Shown piece by piece: positions 9,423 through 17,648 of a DNA stretch of 64,000 bases. Origin of the DNA: an uncultured Paracoccaceae bacterium (GTDB lineage: Bacteria > Pseudomonadota > Alphaproteobacteria > Rhodobacterales > Rhodobacteraceae); the NCBI GenBank assembly GCA_913060475.1, contig CAJXSD010000004.1:62001-126000 (forward strand), written 5' to 3'. How positions within the stretch are numbered: the first letter of the stretch is position 1; every line of letters begins with the position of its first letter. A model generated the notes under the pieces. That model was not told the DNA's origin. It worked only from the letters and a program-made list of their open reading frames with translations, and ran no database searches. Both the position numbers and the translations under genes were made by a program.

Positions 9423-10673
9423 ATGTCCGACCCTATTTCAAATATTTTGCCCGCGATCCGCGAACGGTTTGCCCATGTTGACAGCTGTCCTTTTACGGGG
9501 GATCGGGTGTTTTTCGAAAATGCCGGCGGGGCCTTGACCCTGAAATCCGTGGTAGAGACATCCGCCAAATTCGCGGCGATCCCCGATAATCAGGGGCGCG
9601 ATAACGCCGCGTCCCATGCCCTGGTAGATATCATAAAACAGGCAAAGGCAGACGCCGCCGATTTATTTGGCACCCAAAGCGGCCAATTTTTCGTCGGCGA
9701 AAGCGGCACCGAGTTGTTGTTCCGGTTGATACGCACAGCAACGGTTGGGGCCCCGGACGGGGGCCATGTGGTTGGATCCACCTTTGAACACCCCGCGACC
9801 CGCAGTGCATTGCAACATTGGGCCAAGGTGTCAGATCGCCCGTATTTGACCGTGGACCACGATAATGAAACCGGTCTGGTCACGCCGCAGGCCTATGCGG
9901 ATGTGGTCAATCACAATACCCGTGTGGCCACCATTTTGCATGCCTCGCCCGTCACGGGTATGGGGGTTGATTTGGCCGGGATCGTGGCCGCCATCCGCGC
10001 CGCATCACCCGATTGTTTTATCATCGTGGACGGCGTGCAAAACGCGGCCCATGGCACATTGGACATCGACAGCTATGATATCGATGGCTATGCTATTTCA
10101 CCCTATAAAATGTTTTCACGCCACGGGTATGGTTTTGCATGGGTCTCGGACCGATTGACCGCATTGGATCATGAATGCCTGATCGGGGGGCCCGCCCAAA
10201 ACTGGGAATTGGGCACGCGCGATACGGGCAGCTATGCCACAATGTCCGATGTGGTCAATTATCTGGATTGGCTAGGCGCCCAAGTGGCCCCATCCGACAA
10301 CCGCCGTGACCGTTTGGTGGGCGCAGGCCGCGCCATTTTGGCCTATGAAACCCAATTGACCGATGCCATGATCCACGGGATCGGCAACCTTAAGGGGTTG
10401 AAAGATATCGAGAATGTCGAAATCATCGGCGGCACGGACAACCCTGCACGCAAAGGATTGGTGTCCTTTCGCATCACAGGCCGTCCATCCGCGGAATTGG
10501 TCACCGCACTGAATGAACGCGGCATCCGCACCCACACACGCAAAGCGGACCATTATTCCGGCGGCATCCTAAATCCGTTGGGCTGGTCAGATTGTGTGCG
10601 CGTGTCCATGTGCCACTATAATTCCATGGACGAAATTCGCGCATTTTTAACCGCAATGCAGGATATCGCCTAA
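9423..10673 (+). CDS. Cysteine desulfurase-like PLP-dependent enzyme (aminotransferase class V)
   Basis: Fold-type I PLP enzyme of 416 aa with N-terminal FFENAGGALTLKSVVE, VDGVQNAAHG carrying the PLP-pyridine Asp, and the likely Schiff-base lysine in AISPYKMFSRHG. The layout matches the TIGR01976-type cysteine desulfurase-like family rather than IscS or SufS. No Fe-S assembly genes are adjacent. The amino-acid substrate is therefore unknown. The 3' end overlaps the convergent acetyltransferase by 4 bases. Confidence 0.87.
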   Translation: MSDPISNILPAIRERFAHVDSCPFTGDRVFFENAGGALTLKSVVETSAKFAAIPDNQGRDNAASHALVDIIKQAKADAADLFGTQSGQFFVGESGTELLFRLIRTATVGAPDGGHVVGSTFEHPATRSALQHWAKVSDRPYLTVDHDNETGLVTPQAYADVVNHNTRVATILHASPVTGMGVDLAGIVAAIRAASPDCFIIVDGVQNAAHGTLDIDSYDIDGYAISPYKMFSRHGYGFAWVSDRLTALDHECLIGGPAQNWELGTRDTGSYATMSDVVNYLDWLGAQVAPSDNRRDRLVGAGRAILAYETQLTDAMIHGIGNLKGLKDIENVEIIGGTDNPARKGLVSFRITGRPSAELVTALNERGIRTHTRKADHYSGGILNPLGWSDCVRVSMCHYNSMDEIRAFLTAMQDIA

Positions 10674-11254
10674 ACCGGTTTGATCCAGAATTGTAAGGAT
10701 TTGCCCGTTTGTTCGGGCTGATCCACGTCTTTCCAGTGAAACTGCGCGGTCACACCCGTCAGTTTTTCATATCCCCGCTTGGTCCAGAACGGGTCCAACG
10801 GGCGATATGATTTGGGTCGCAGGGGATGATCATCGGGACGAATGACACCGCAAAAGGTGACATAATCAAACCCCAATTTGCGCGCATGTGCTTCGCGATA
10901 TTCGAAAAAGGCGTGGCCAATTCCCTGCCCGCGATATTCAGGCAACAACACGGATTCGGCACAATAAAACAGGTCGTTCAAATCATAGTCGATCTGTGCA
11001 AATGCATCTGCAAAATCTTGGGCATGGTCAGCCATCGGCGTGCCGGTTGATGCGCCCACCAGCCGATCGCCGTCAAAGGCCCCCACCAAAATCGCATCAT
11101 TACTGTCGCGATAGGTTTGCAGATAGCCCCGTTCATAGTCGATATCGCCGTCATATAGATAGGGCCAATCGCGAAACACAGAAATCCGCAACGCGGCCAC
11201 ATCATCCAAAACGGCCGTCAGCGCATCACCGGTTAAAACACGCAGGTCAATCAT
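10670..11254 (-). CDS. GNAT family N-acetyltransferase
   Basis: A 194-aa acetyltransferase. The acetyl-CoA-binding segment is LPEYRGQGIGHAFFEYREAHAR, with the Q/RxxGxG/A loop RGQGIG. I place the start at 11254 (MIDLRVL). Its ATG overlaps the upstream stop as ATGA, and AGGTG sits a few bases ahead. An in-frame upstream start at 11272 would overlap further. The substrate is unknown. It is the last gene of the minus-strand run that begins at murA. Confidence 0.88.
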   Translation of the reverse strand: MIDLRVLTGDALTAVLDDVAALRISVFRDWPYLYDGDIDYERGYLQTYRDSNDAILVGAFDGDRLVGASTGTPMADHAQDFADAFAQIDYDLNDLFYCAESVLLPEYRGQGIGHAFFEYREAHARKLGFDYVTFCGVIRPDDHPLRPKSYRPLDPFWTKRGYEKLTGVTAQFHWKDVDQPEQTGKSLQFWIKPV

Positions 11255-11640
11255 GACACCTGCGCGATCCAATCAGATAGATTGTAATAGGTGACAACGC
11301 GGGTGATTTTCCCATCACTCAGCGAAAAAAACGATCCCGCCGGCAAACGATAGGTTTGCCCCTGCGCGACAGGCAAATCGCCATCGGTTTTCAGATAGGT
11401 GCCATTCACGATGAATTCAGCCGCACCACGGGTTTGATCGGCATTTGAAAACACCACAATATCGGTCAGTTTTTCGCGGTAACACACATTCATATGCGCA
11501 CAAAAAGCGGCAAATTTTTCCTTGCCGATCCGAATCTGACCTTCGTTCACATGATGCGCCACATCGTCGGATAAACAGTCTAACATGCCCTCAACGTCAC
11601 CTGCGTTGAACGCGTTGAAATAGGTTTCGATAATCTGCAT
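11251..11640 (-). CDS. Nuclear transport factor 2 / ketosteroid isomerase-like (SnoaL-type) protein
   Basis: Small cone-fold protein, 129 aa from the ATG at 11640 (MQIIETYFNAFNAGDV). The N-terminal helix YFNAFNAGDVEGMLDCLSDDV and the later GTYLKTDGDLP and ITRVVTYYN strands are typical of SnoaL-like polyketide cyclase/isomerase relatives. The start is 1 base after the LMW phosphatase stop, and the stop overlaps the GNAT start. No catalytic role can be assigned. Confidence 0.85.
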   Translation of the reverse strand: MQIIETYFNAFNAGDVEGMLDCLSDDVAHHVNEGQIRIGKEKFAAFCAHMNVCYREKLTDIVVFSNADQTRGAAEFIVNGTYLKTDGDLPVAQGQTYRLPAGSFFSLSDGKITRVVTYYNLSDWIAQVS

Positions 11641-11641
11641 C

Positions 11642-12088
11642 CTAATCCCCCTGCGGTGTGCCCCAGCGTGCAATCAATTGTTCCGCGATTTGATCGCGGG
11701 TTTGTCGATAGGCATTTAATTTGGTTTCGCGGGTTTCCCCTAGCCCAGTTGGGTCCATAATTGGCCAATATTCGACATCTAGGTGAAAAAATCGGGTCAA
11801 TTCCAATGCGCGGCGCTGGCTGGCTGGTGATAGCGCAATGATTAAATCAAAGGATGATAAATCATCCCCCCATTGTTCCATTTCGTCGAAACTGCGCGAC
11901 CTGTGACGTGACAGTTCAACGCCAATTTCCTGACACACGGCAATGGAAAACCCGTCGATTTCCAGATCATTCATGACGCCAACGGATTGAACATAGGTGT
12001 CAGTGCCGTAAAATTTCTTCATGATCCCTTCGGCCATAGGGGATCGGACCGCATTGTGGTCGCAGCAAAACAGGACAGATTGTGGCAT
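11642..12088 (-). CDS. Low molecular weight protein-tyrosine-phosphatase / arsenate reductase-like protein
   Basis: LMW-PTP fold enzyme of 148 aa. The P-loop CX5R motif is C9-DHNAV-R15, followed by Ser. The conserved acid loop near the C-terminus is PIMDPTG. The start at 12088 (MPQSVLFCC) puts the P-loop at the usual distance from the N-terminus. An in-frame start at 12127 would overlap the upstream gene by 25 bases. Relatives dephosphorylate tyrosine phosphate or reduce arsenate, and no ars genes are nearby. Confidence 0.88.
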   Translation of the reverse strand: MPQSVLFCCDHNAVRSPMAEGIMKKFYGTDTYVQSVGVMNDLEIDGFSIAVCQEIGVELSRHRSRSFDEMEQWGDDLSSFDLIIALSPASQRRALELTRFFHLDVEYWPIMDPTGLGETRETKLNAYRQTRDQIAEQLIARWGTPQGD

Positions 12089-12102
12089 GTCCCGCAACAC
12101 GT

Positions 12103-12582
12103 TCAACCCCCGAAATGTAGAACACAAATCAGGGTGAACAACCGGCGTGCCGTGTCATTATCAACAATGGCCTTACCCTCTAGCCGTTCGGCCAAAACGC
12201 GCGCGCCTTCGTTATGGATGCCGCGGCGGGCCATATCAATCGTTTCGATTTGACTAGGAGGCATGTTTTTAACCGCGTCATAATAGCTTTCGCAGATGGC
12301 CCAGTAATCCTTTACAACTTGACGAAAGGGCGACAGCGACAGATGGAATTCAACGGCACGTTCACCGGTTTCAGTCGCAATATCGAACACCAGCCGCTTT
12401 TCGCGGATGGACAGCGCAACTTTGTACGGACCGGCGGGCACGATGCGATCATCGCGTTTGGGCAGGTCGAATGTGTTATCCTCAAGCAGATCAAAAATCG
12501 CCACGCGCCGTTCCTGTTCGATCTCAGGCGTGGGCGGCGGTAAGTTACGATCATCAAGGTCGATATGTGCAATACGGCTCAT
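12103..12582 (-). CDS. UPF0262 family protein
   Basis: A 159-aa protein of unknown function that I recognise as UPF0262, an alphaproteobacterial family often found next to hisD. Typical features are the N-terminus MSRIAHIDLDDRNLPPPTPE and the central FHLSLSPFRQVVKDYWAICESYY segment. It has no signal peptide or membrane segment, so it is probably cytosolic. It sits between hisD (78 bases upstream) and the LMW phosphatase. Confidence 0.9.
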   Translation of the reverse strand: MSRIAHIDLDDRNLPPPTPEIEQERRVAIFDLLEDNTFDLPKRDDRIVPAGPYKVALSIREKRLVFDIATETGERAVEFHLSLSPFRQVVKDYWAICESYYDAVKNMPPSQIETIDMARRGIHNEGARVLAERLEGKAIVDNDTARRLFTLICVLHFGG

Positions 12583-12660
12583 GTTTCAATTCCAATCTGG
12601 ATATCAGCTAAACCCAACCCACGCAGGAATACAATGCATCCCGCATGCCAAAACATAGAT

Positions 12661-13962
12661 TTAGCGATTTAATTTTTGCAAACGTGCCGTCACGGACAAA
12701 CCATGGGCCTGCAAACTCTCGGATGTGGCCAATGTTTCTGCCGCAGGCCCAATGGCACGCAGCGCATCCGGCGTCATCCGCGCCAATGTTGTGCGTTTGA
12801 CAAAATCCATCACTGACAGGCCGCTGGAAAACCGTGCTGAACGCGCAGTTGGCAAGACGTGATTTGGGCCACCCACATAATCGCCAATCGCCTCGGGCGT
12901 CCATGCCCCCAAGAAAATGGCACCGGCGTGGGTGATTTGTTGACTATAGCCCACAGGATCGGCCACGCATAATTCCAAATGTTCGGGCGCAATACGATCT
13001 GACAGCTGTGCAGCCACGTCCAGATCCGGCACCGTGATCACCGCGCCATAATCGCGCCAACTGGGGCCCGCGATGTCGCGTCGGTCCAGCGTTTGCAAAT
13101 GTTTGTCCACGGCCTGCGCCACCTGATGGCCGAATTCGGCATCATCCGTGATCAGGATCGATTGCGCGCTTTCGTCATGTTCGGCCTGACTAAGCAGGTC
13201 CAGCGCGATCCAATCGGGATCATTGTCACCATCCGCGATCACCAAAATTTCCGATGGACCCGCGATCATATCAATGCCTACCTTGCCAAACACGCGCCGT
13301 TTCGCCGCCGCAACAAAGGCGTTGCCAGGCCCCGTAATTTTATCAACCGGTGCGATGGTTTGCGTGCCATAGGCCAGCGCCGCAATCGCCTGCGCGCCGC
13401 CAATACGGTACACTTCGTCAACACCTGCCAATTTCGCAGCCAGCAACACCAATGGGTTACAAATGCCATCGGGGGTGGGCACCGTAATGGCCAGACGCTG
13501 AACGCCCGCAACCTTGGCTGGAATGGCATTCATCAACACCGATGACGGATAGCTGGCCAATCCCCCCGGCACATACAGGCCCGCCGCGGAAACAGGGGTC
13601 CAGCGCCAGCCCAATTCCGCGCCGATTTCATCGGTCCAATAGGCGTCGCTGGGCATTTGCCGTTCGTGATAGGCACGGATGCGATCCGCGGCCATTTCCA
13701 ACGCGGCGCGATCAACGGCAGATACCTTGGCAATTTCTGCGTCGATTTCATGTGCGCTAAACCGCAATCGATCCGCTGTAATGTTCATTCGGTCGAATTT
13801 CGCTGTTAATTCCAAAACAGCCGTATCGCCATGGGCGCGCACATCGGCAATAATCCCTGCGACGATATCATCGACATCGGGGCTGTCTTCGCGTTTGGCG
13901 GACAACAATTGCTGAAACTGGGTTTCAAATTCGGGATCTTGGGCGTTCAGAAATACGGGCAT
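12661..13962 (-). CDS. hisD: Histidinol dehydrogenase
   Basis: Zinc enzyme that oxidises L-histidinol to L-histidine with two NAD+, the last step of histidine synthesis. At 433 aa it has normal length. Family blocks are present in order: GLYVPGGLASYPSSVLMNA, YRIGGAQAIAALAYGT, KITGPGN, GIDMIAGPSEILVIAD, LLSQAEHDESAQS, and the C-terminal YVGGPNHVLPT. Other his genes are absent from the window. It lies in the conserved murA-DUF2948-hisD-UPF0262 arrangement. Confidence 0.97.
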   Translation of the reverse strand: MPVFLNAQDPEFETQFQQLLSAKREDSPDVDDIVAGIIADVRAHGDTAVLELTAKFDRMNITADRLRFSAHEIDAEIAKVSAVDRAALEMAADRIRAYHERQMPSDAYWTDEIGAELGWRWTPVSAAGLYVPGGLASYPSSVLMNAIPAKVAGVQRLAITVPTPDGICNPLVLLAAKLAGVDEVYRIGGAQAIAALAYGTQTIAPVDKITGPGNAFVAAAKRRVFGKVGIDMIAGPSEILVIADGDNDPDWIALDLLSQAEHDESAQSILITDDAEFGHQVAQAVDKHLQTLDRRDIAGPSWRDYGAVITVPDLDVAAQLSDRIAPEHLELCVADPVGYSQQITHAGAIFLGAWTPEAIGDYVGGPNHVLPTARSARFSSGLSVMDFVKRTTLARMTPDALRAIGPAAETLATSESLQAHGLSVTARLQKLNR

Positions 13963-14025
13963 GTCACATCGCTTTCGTTGATGGGTCAGGCATACAAGCC
14001 CTGCCGCCCCATCACAAGACCAAGG

Positions 14026-14502
14026 TCACAGATTATGTTGCGGCACGTTGCCCGAGGGCGCGATATAGGGCCGCGTTACATCGCGCAGCGTGACATCAAG
14101 TGCGTCAACATTGGCGCGAATGGCACCATCGCCGGCCAATGTGATCGTCAAGGCCCCCGCACCATCCGCAACACCATCAAAGTCCAGCGACAGAATCGAC
14201 AGGATCACATCTGCATCACGCGGATTGACCCCCTGCGATGCAACGCCGTTTACATCATTGATCACAACCAAGGACTGCACACGTTCGACGGGGCGGCGTT
14301 GTGATTTGGCCTGATCCACATCTTCCCAACGGAAACGATTGACCAACAGCGCCAATTTGCGATCGCGGCGCAACCATTTGATTTCTGTGGCAGGCAAAAC
14401 CGCATCCTGGACCAGCGCAGAAATCACGCCCAGATCATCCGCATCCAAGGCCCCCAGATTGACAGGGCGTTCTGCGCCATCAGAAAATTCAGCGTCCATC
14501 AT
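14026..14502 (-). CDS. DUF2948 family protein
   Basis: A 158-aa cytosolic protein of unknown function, recognised as DUF2948 from its sequence (DLGVISALVQDAVL, LVNRFRWED) and its place between murA and hisD. Its first ATG overlaps the murA stop by one base (TAATG), so translation is probably coupled to murA. No catalytic motif is evident. Confidence 0.88.
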   Translation of the reverse strand: MMDAEFSDGAERPVNLGALDADDLGVISALVQDAVLPATEIKWLRRDRKLALLVNRFRWEDVDQAKSQRRPVERVQSLVVINDVNGVASQGVNPRDADVILSILSLDFDGVADGAGALTITLAGDGAIRANVDALDVTLRDVTRPYIAPSGNVPQHNL

Positions 14503-15770
14503 TATTCAGACACCCGTTCAACATGGGCCCCAACAGCTGACAGTTTTTCAACCAGTTTTTCATAGCCACGATCCAGGTGATACACTCGGCTAACCTTGGT
14601 TTCCCCCTCGGCCGCCAGACCGGCCAAAATCAAGGACACAGAGGCGCGCAAGTCTGTCGCCATCACAGGCGCACCCTTTAATTTGGCAACGCCTGTTACC
14701 TTGGCCGTGCCACCATGGACGTCGATATTGGCCCCCATACGCATCAATTCCGGCGCATGCATAAATCGGTTTTCGAAAATGGTTTCTTCTAGATTTGACA
14801 CACCTTTGGCGGTGCACAGCATTGCCATCATCTGTGCCTGCAGATCGGTTGGGAATCCGGGGAACACCTCGGTTTTGACGTCAACTGCATGGATATCGCC
14901 GCCGGTCCGTGTGACACGAATCCCATTTTCCGTTTCGCTGACATCAATGCCCGCGTCATGTAATTTATCGACGAATGCCTGCAGCAAATCAAATCGACCA
15001 CCCAAGCATTCAACCGTGCCCCCCGCGATGGCAGGCGCCAGCATATAGGTGCCCAATTCGATCCGATCCACCACAACAGGATGCGTGGCACCGTTCAATC
15101 GGTCCACGCCCTGGATGGTGATTTCTGACGTGCCCTCGCCGTCGATCTGGGCGCCCATTTTGCGCAGACAGTGGACCAAATCAACGATTTCGGGTTCACG
15201 CGCTGCGTTTTTCAAGACAGACGTTCCCTTGGCCAAGGTCGCCGCCATGACAAAGTTTTCGGTCGCCCCGACCGAGGCAAAGCGCATTTCGTGCACAGCC
15301 CCCTTTAATCGGCCGCCCGCGACCTTGGCGTGCAGATACCCATCGCGCAGGTCAATCTCTGCACCCAATGATTCCAGCGCGGAAATATGCAAATCCATCG
15401 GCCGCGCCCCAATCGCACAGCCCCCGGGCAGCGATACGACCGCTTGCCCCGCCCGCGCCAAGAGCGGACCCAAGACCAGATTCGACGCGCGCATTTTCCG
15501 CACGATGTCATAATCGGCAGTCAGATTGTTCAAATCATGCGACGACATAGCCAAGACCAAACCGTCATTCAGGCTGCTGACCTCAGCCCCGAGGGATGCC
15601 AGCAATGTGGACATGGTTTTGATATCGGACAACCGCGGTGCATTGGTCAATGTCAGCGGCTCTTCACTGAGCAATGTAGCGGGCATCAGAGTCAAACAGG
15701 CGTTTTTTGCCCCTGCAATCGGAATCTGTCCGTTCAGTGGGCCATTGCCTCTGACTAAAATCGAATCCAT
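14502..15770 (-). CDS. murA: UDP-N-acetylglucosamine 1-carboxyvinyltransferase
   Basis: Transfers enolpyruvate from PEP to UDP-GlcNAc, the first committed step of peptidoglycan synthesis, in the cytosol. The 422-aa sequence begins [20 protein letters not shown]. The catalytic loop carries Cys118 in [16 protein letters not shown], the fosfomycin-target cysteine. The [14 protein letters not shown] block and C-terminal [12 protein letters not shown] are also diagnostic. It is preceded with no gap by a 53-aa ORF and followed by DUF2948 with a 1-base overlap. Confidence 0.98.
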   Translation of the reverse strand: MDSILVRGNGPLNGQIPIAGAKNACLTLMPATLLSEEPLTLTNAPRLSDIKTMSTLLASLGAEVSSLNDGLVLAMSSHDLNNLTADYDIVRKMRASNLVLGPLLARAGQAVVSLPGGCAIGARPMDLHISALESLGAEIDLRDGYLHAKVAGGRLKGAVHEMRFASVGATENFVMAATLAKGTSVLKNAAREPEIVDLVHCLRKMGAQIDGEGTSEITIQGVDRLNGATHPVVVDRIELGTYMLAPAIAGGTVECLGGRFDLLQAFVDKLHDAGIDVSETENGIRVTRTGGDIHAVDVKTEVFPGFPTDLQAQMMAMLCTAKGVSNLEETIFENRFMHAPELMRMGANIDVHGGTAKVTGVAKLKGAPVMATDLRASVSLILAGLAAEGETKVSRVYHLDRGYEKLVEKLSAVGAHVERVSE

Positions 15771-15932
15771 TTATTCGTTCCCTTTCGCCTCATCACTTTG
15801 CACAGTGTCTTGCGCGCGCGCTTTGGCCTGCGCTTTACGCTTGGCCATGTTCGCTTTTAACGCGGCTTTCAACCGATCATCGCGGTTTTTTGCTGTTTTT
15901 TGTGGGTTTGTGTTTATTTTACTGCTCGTCAT
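15771..15932 (-). CDS. Small basic protein upstream of murA (53 aa)
   Basis: ORF of 53 codons starting MTSSKINTN and ending DEAKGNE. Its TAA stop is directly adjacent to the murA ATG. The middle (LKAALKANMAKRKAQAKARA) is strongly basic and Ala/Lys-rich, probably helical, with an acidic C-terminal end. It has no signal peptide or membrane segment. It could be a leader-coupled small protein of unknown function. Support comes from the abutting position and the coherent composition, not from a recognised family. Confidence 0.6.
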   Translation of the reverse strand: MTSSKINTNPQKTAKNRDDRLKAALKANMAKRKAQAKARAQDTVQSDEAKGNE

Positions 15933-15975
15933 GGATTATCTTTACAATAATGCGGAAAAAGCGTCCAGATTAGTC

Positions 15976-16004
15976 TTGCACATTGGCGAAATTCCGTCTA
16001 ATCA
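15976..16004 (+). promoter_or_regulatory. Possible promoter of tRNA-Thr
   Basis: TTGCAC (15976-15981) is followed by 17 bases and TAATCA, with the overlapping alternative TCTAAT. The element ends about 15 bases before the tRNA 5' end. This is a weak match to the sigma-70 consensus, judged by position. Confidence 0.3.
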
Positions 16005-16018
16005 GCGGCCCACAGAGT

Positions 16019-16093
<75 letters not shown>

Positions 16094-16145
16094 TTTTTCC
16101 CATCGTTTTCGACACACATTTAACGGCTCTATGCCTTGATGGTTT

Positions 16146-16511
16146 CTAATTATCGTACCATTCACAGCCATATCCGCCATCATCCATGGGGGTGCATGTA
16201 AAATGATTCATGATCGTGTCGGATAAAAGGAAATCGTTTATTTTGCGAACGCATTTGGTCGCGGATGACACTGTGTCATAGCCGCTGCCTTGCACGGCCA
16301 CCTCACAGCTGACCTGATACCCGCTGGCAAATCCTGCACCCAACCATGATGTGTTGCCGCATTCCCATAACAATATATCCTCGATGCAATTTCCGTCCAA
16401 ACAGACCTGAAATCGGCGCAATGGACCTGATAAATCGTCGTTATTGTAACACCCCGCCCCAACCAGCGTCGGCACGCAAGAAAGCGCCGCGAACATAAAC
16501 ATTTTCAACAT
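16146..16511 (-). CDS. Hypothetical secreted cysteine-rich protein
   Basis: A 121-aa ORF with no family I recognise. The N-terminus MLKMFMFAALSCVPTLVGAG is a credible signal peptide. The mature part holds eight cysteines (residues 21, 37, 42, 51, 69, 87, 106, 116), enough for four disulfides, and many Gly, Asp and Trp residues. It is therefore probably a small disulfide-bonded periplasmic or secreted protein. The start at 16511 is the first ATG, and an in-frame GTG lies two codons upstream. It stands alone between tRNA-Thr and the formate dehydrogenase operon. Confidence 0.62.
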   Translation of the reverse strand: MLKMFMFAALSCVPTLVGAGCYNNDDLSGPLRRFQVCLDGNCIEDILLWECGNTSWLGAGFASGYQVSCEVAVQGSGYDTVSSATKCVRKINDFLLSDTIMNHFTCTPMDDGGYGCEWYDN

Positions 16512-16565
16512 GATCACTAAAACCTATCCAACAAAATTATGATCAAGTGAACCATGTTCGATGCA

Positions 16566-16608
16566 CCAAAACAACAAAAACCACCGCTGACGCATCGGCG
16601 ATGGTTTT
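16566..16608 (-). terminator. Rho-independent terminator of the formate dehydrogenase operon
   Basis: On the minus strand AAAACCATCGC (16608-16598) pairs with GCGGTGGTTTT (16587-16577), with one G-T wobble, and TTGTTGTTTT follows. It lies 20 bases after the fdsD stop. Confidence 0.7.
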
Positions 16609-16627
16609 CCGGTCAGGTCCAGTTGCG

Positions 16628-16834
16628 TTACAGCTGTTTGGCTGCTTGCACCACAATATCATCCAATTCTGACGCACCATTTGCGGCAATATAATCCTTT
16701 AACCGTTGCCGCATGCCCGGTTCCCAAAAATCGCGCAGATGTGCGGCGACCTTGTCCGACTGATCTGTGCCGGGTTGGGTTTTGAAAAACGTGGCAATTT
16801 GATTGGCCATGCGGATCATTTTTTCGGGGGCCAT
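16628..16834 (-). CDS. fdsD: NAD-dependent formate dehydrogenase delta subunit
   Basis: A 68-aa small subunit or assembly factor of the soluble NAD-dependent formate dehydrogenase. The family pattern is an N-terminal helix MIRMANQIATFFKTQPG and a following AAHLRDFWEPGMRQRL. It is the last gene of the fdsG-fdsB-fdsA-fdhD-fdsD order and starts 1 base after the fdhD stop. A terminator follows. Confidence 0.93.
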   Translation of the reverse strand: MAPEKMIRMANQIATFFKTQPGTDQSDKVAAHLRDFWEPGMRQRLKDYIAANGASELDDIVVQAAKQL

Positions 16835-16835
16835 G

Positions 16836-17645
16836 TTAGCTGTTTCCTTCTAGTCGGTGTGGATGGGCAAAACACACGGTTTGCCCCGCGCGCGTGATGG
16901 CGCACAATGTAATGTTCGCAGATTGCGCAAGGTCCAGCGCATGTGATGTCGGGGTTGATACCGCGATGATCATGCCACACCCCGCAAGTGCCGTTTTTTG
17001 CACCATTTCAACGGAAACCCGTGACGTTAACACAATGGCCCCCGTTGCCGGATCAACGCCTGACTGTCGCAATGCGCCAATCAATTTATCCAGCGCATTG
17101 TGGCGGCCCACATCTTCGCGCACGATGGTGATCCCGTGATCCCGCGTCAAGAATCCAGCCGCGTGGACACCATGTGTTACATCATGCAGAGGCTGTTGGC
17201 ATTGCAAATCATCACAGGCCGATACAATCAGATCCGCTGGAAAATGGGCCGTATCATCGCCAACCCGTGGCAAAGTTCGAACCGCCTGATCCAGACTGTC
17301 AATTCCGCACAAACCACACCCTACAGGTCCCGCCATCGCACGTCGGCGGGCCAAAAATGGCTGGGCGGTTTCTTCGGTCAACCAAAACTGTGCCTCAACC
17401 CCGTTTGGATGATCGATGATGTCCAAGGATTCGATCTGCGCCATGTCGCTCAGGATCCCTTCGGTCAGGGCAAAGCCAATGGCGAAATCGCGCAGGTTGT
17501 CCGGTGTGGCCATCATCACGGCATGTGTTGTGCCATTTACGGACACCGCAACAGCCGTTTCATTCGGCACATCATATGCAACGGTGGCTTGCCCATCAGA
17601 TGTGATGGACAAGCCCTGCGCCAGAACACTGGGCGCACGTGTCAT
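16836..17645 (-). CDS. fdhD: Formate dehydrogenase accessory sulfurtransferase FdhD
   Basis: Delivers sulfur from cysteine desulfurase to the molybdenum cofactor of formate dehydrogenase, which is needed for activity. It is 269 aa. The key CxxC pair is in GPVGCGLCGIDSL (around residue 111), and REDVGRHNALDKLIG is the second family block. It is equivalent to FdsC. The start lies 3 bases after the fdsA stop, within the operon. Confidence 0.96.
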   Translation of the reverse strand: MTRAPSVLAQGLSITSDGQATVAYDVPNETAVAVSVNGTTHAVMMATPDNLRDFAIGFALTEGILSDMAQIESLDIIDHPNGVEAQFWLTEETAQPFLARRRAMAGPVGCGLCGIDSLDQAVRTLPRVGDDTAHFPADLIVSACDDLQCQQPLHDVTHGVHAAGFLTRDHGITIVREDVGRHNALDKLIGALRQSGVDPATGAIVLTSRVSVEMVQKTALAGCGMIIAVSTPTSHALDLAQSANITLCAITRAGQTVCFAHPHRLEGNS

Positions 17646-17648
17646 GGT

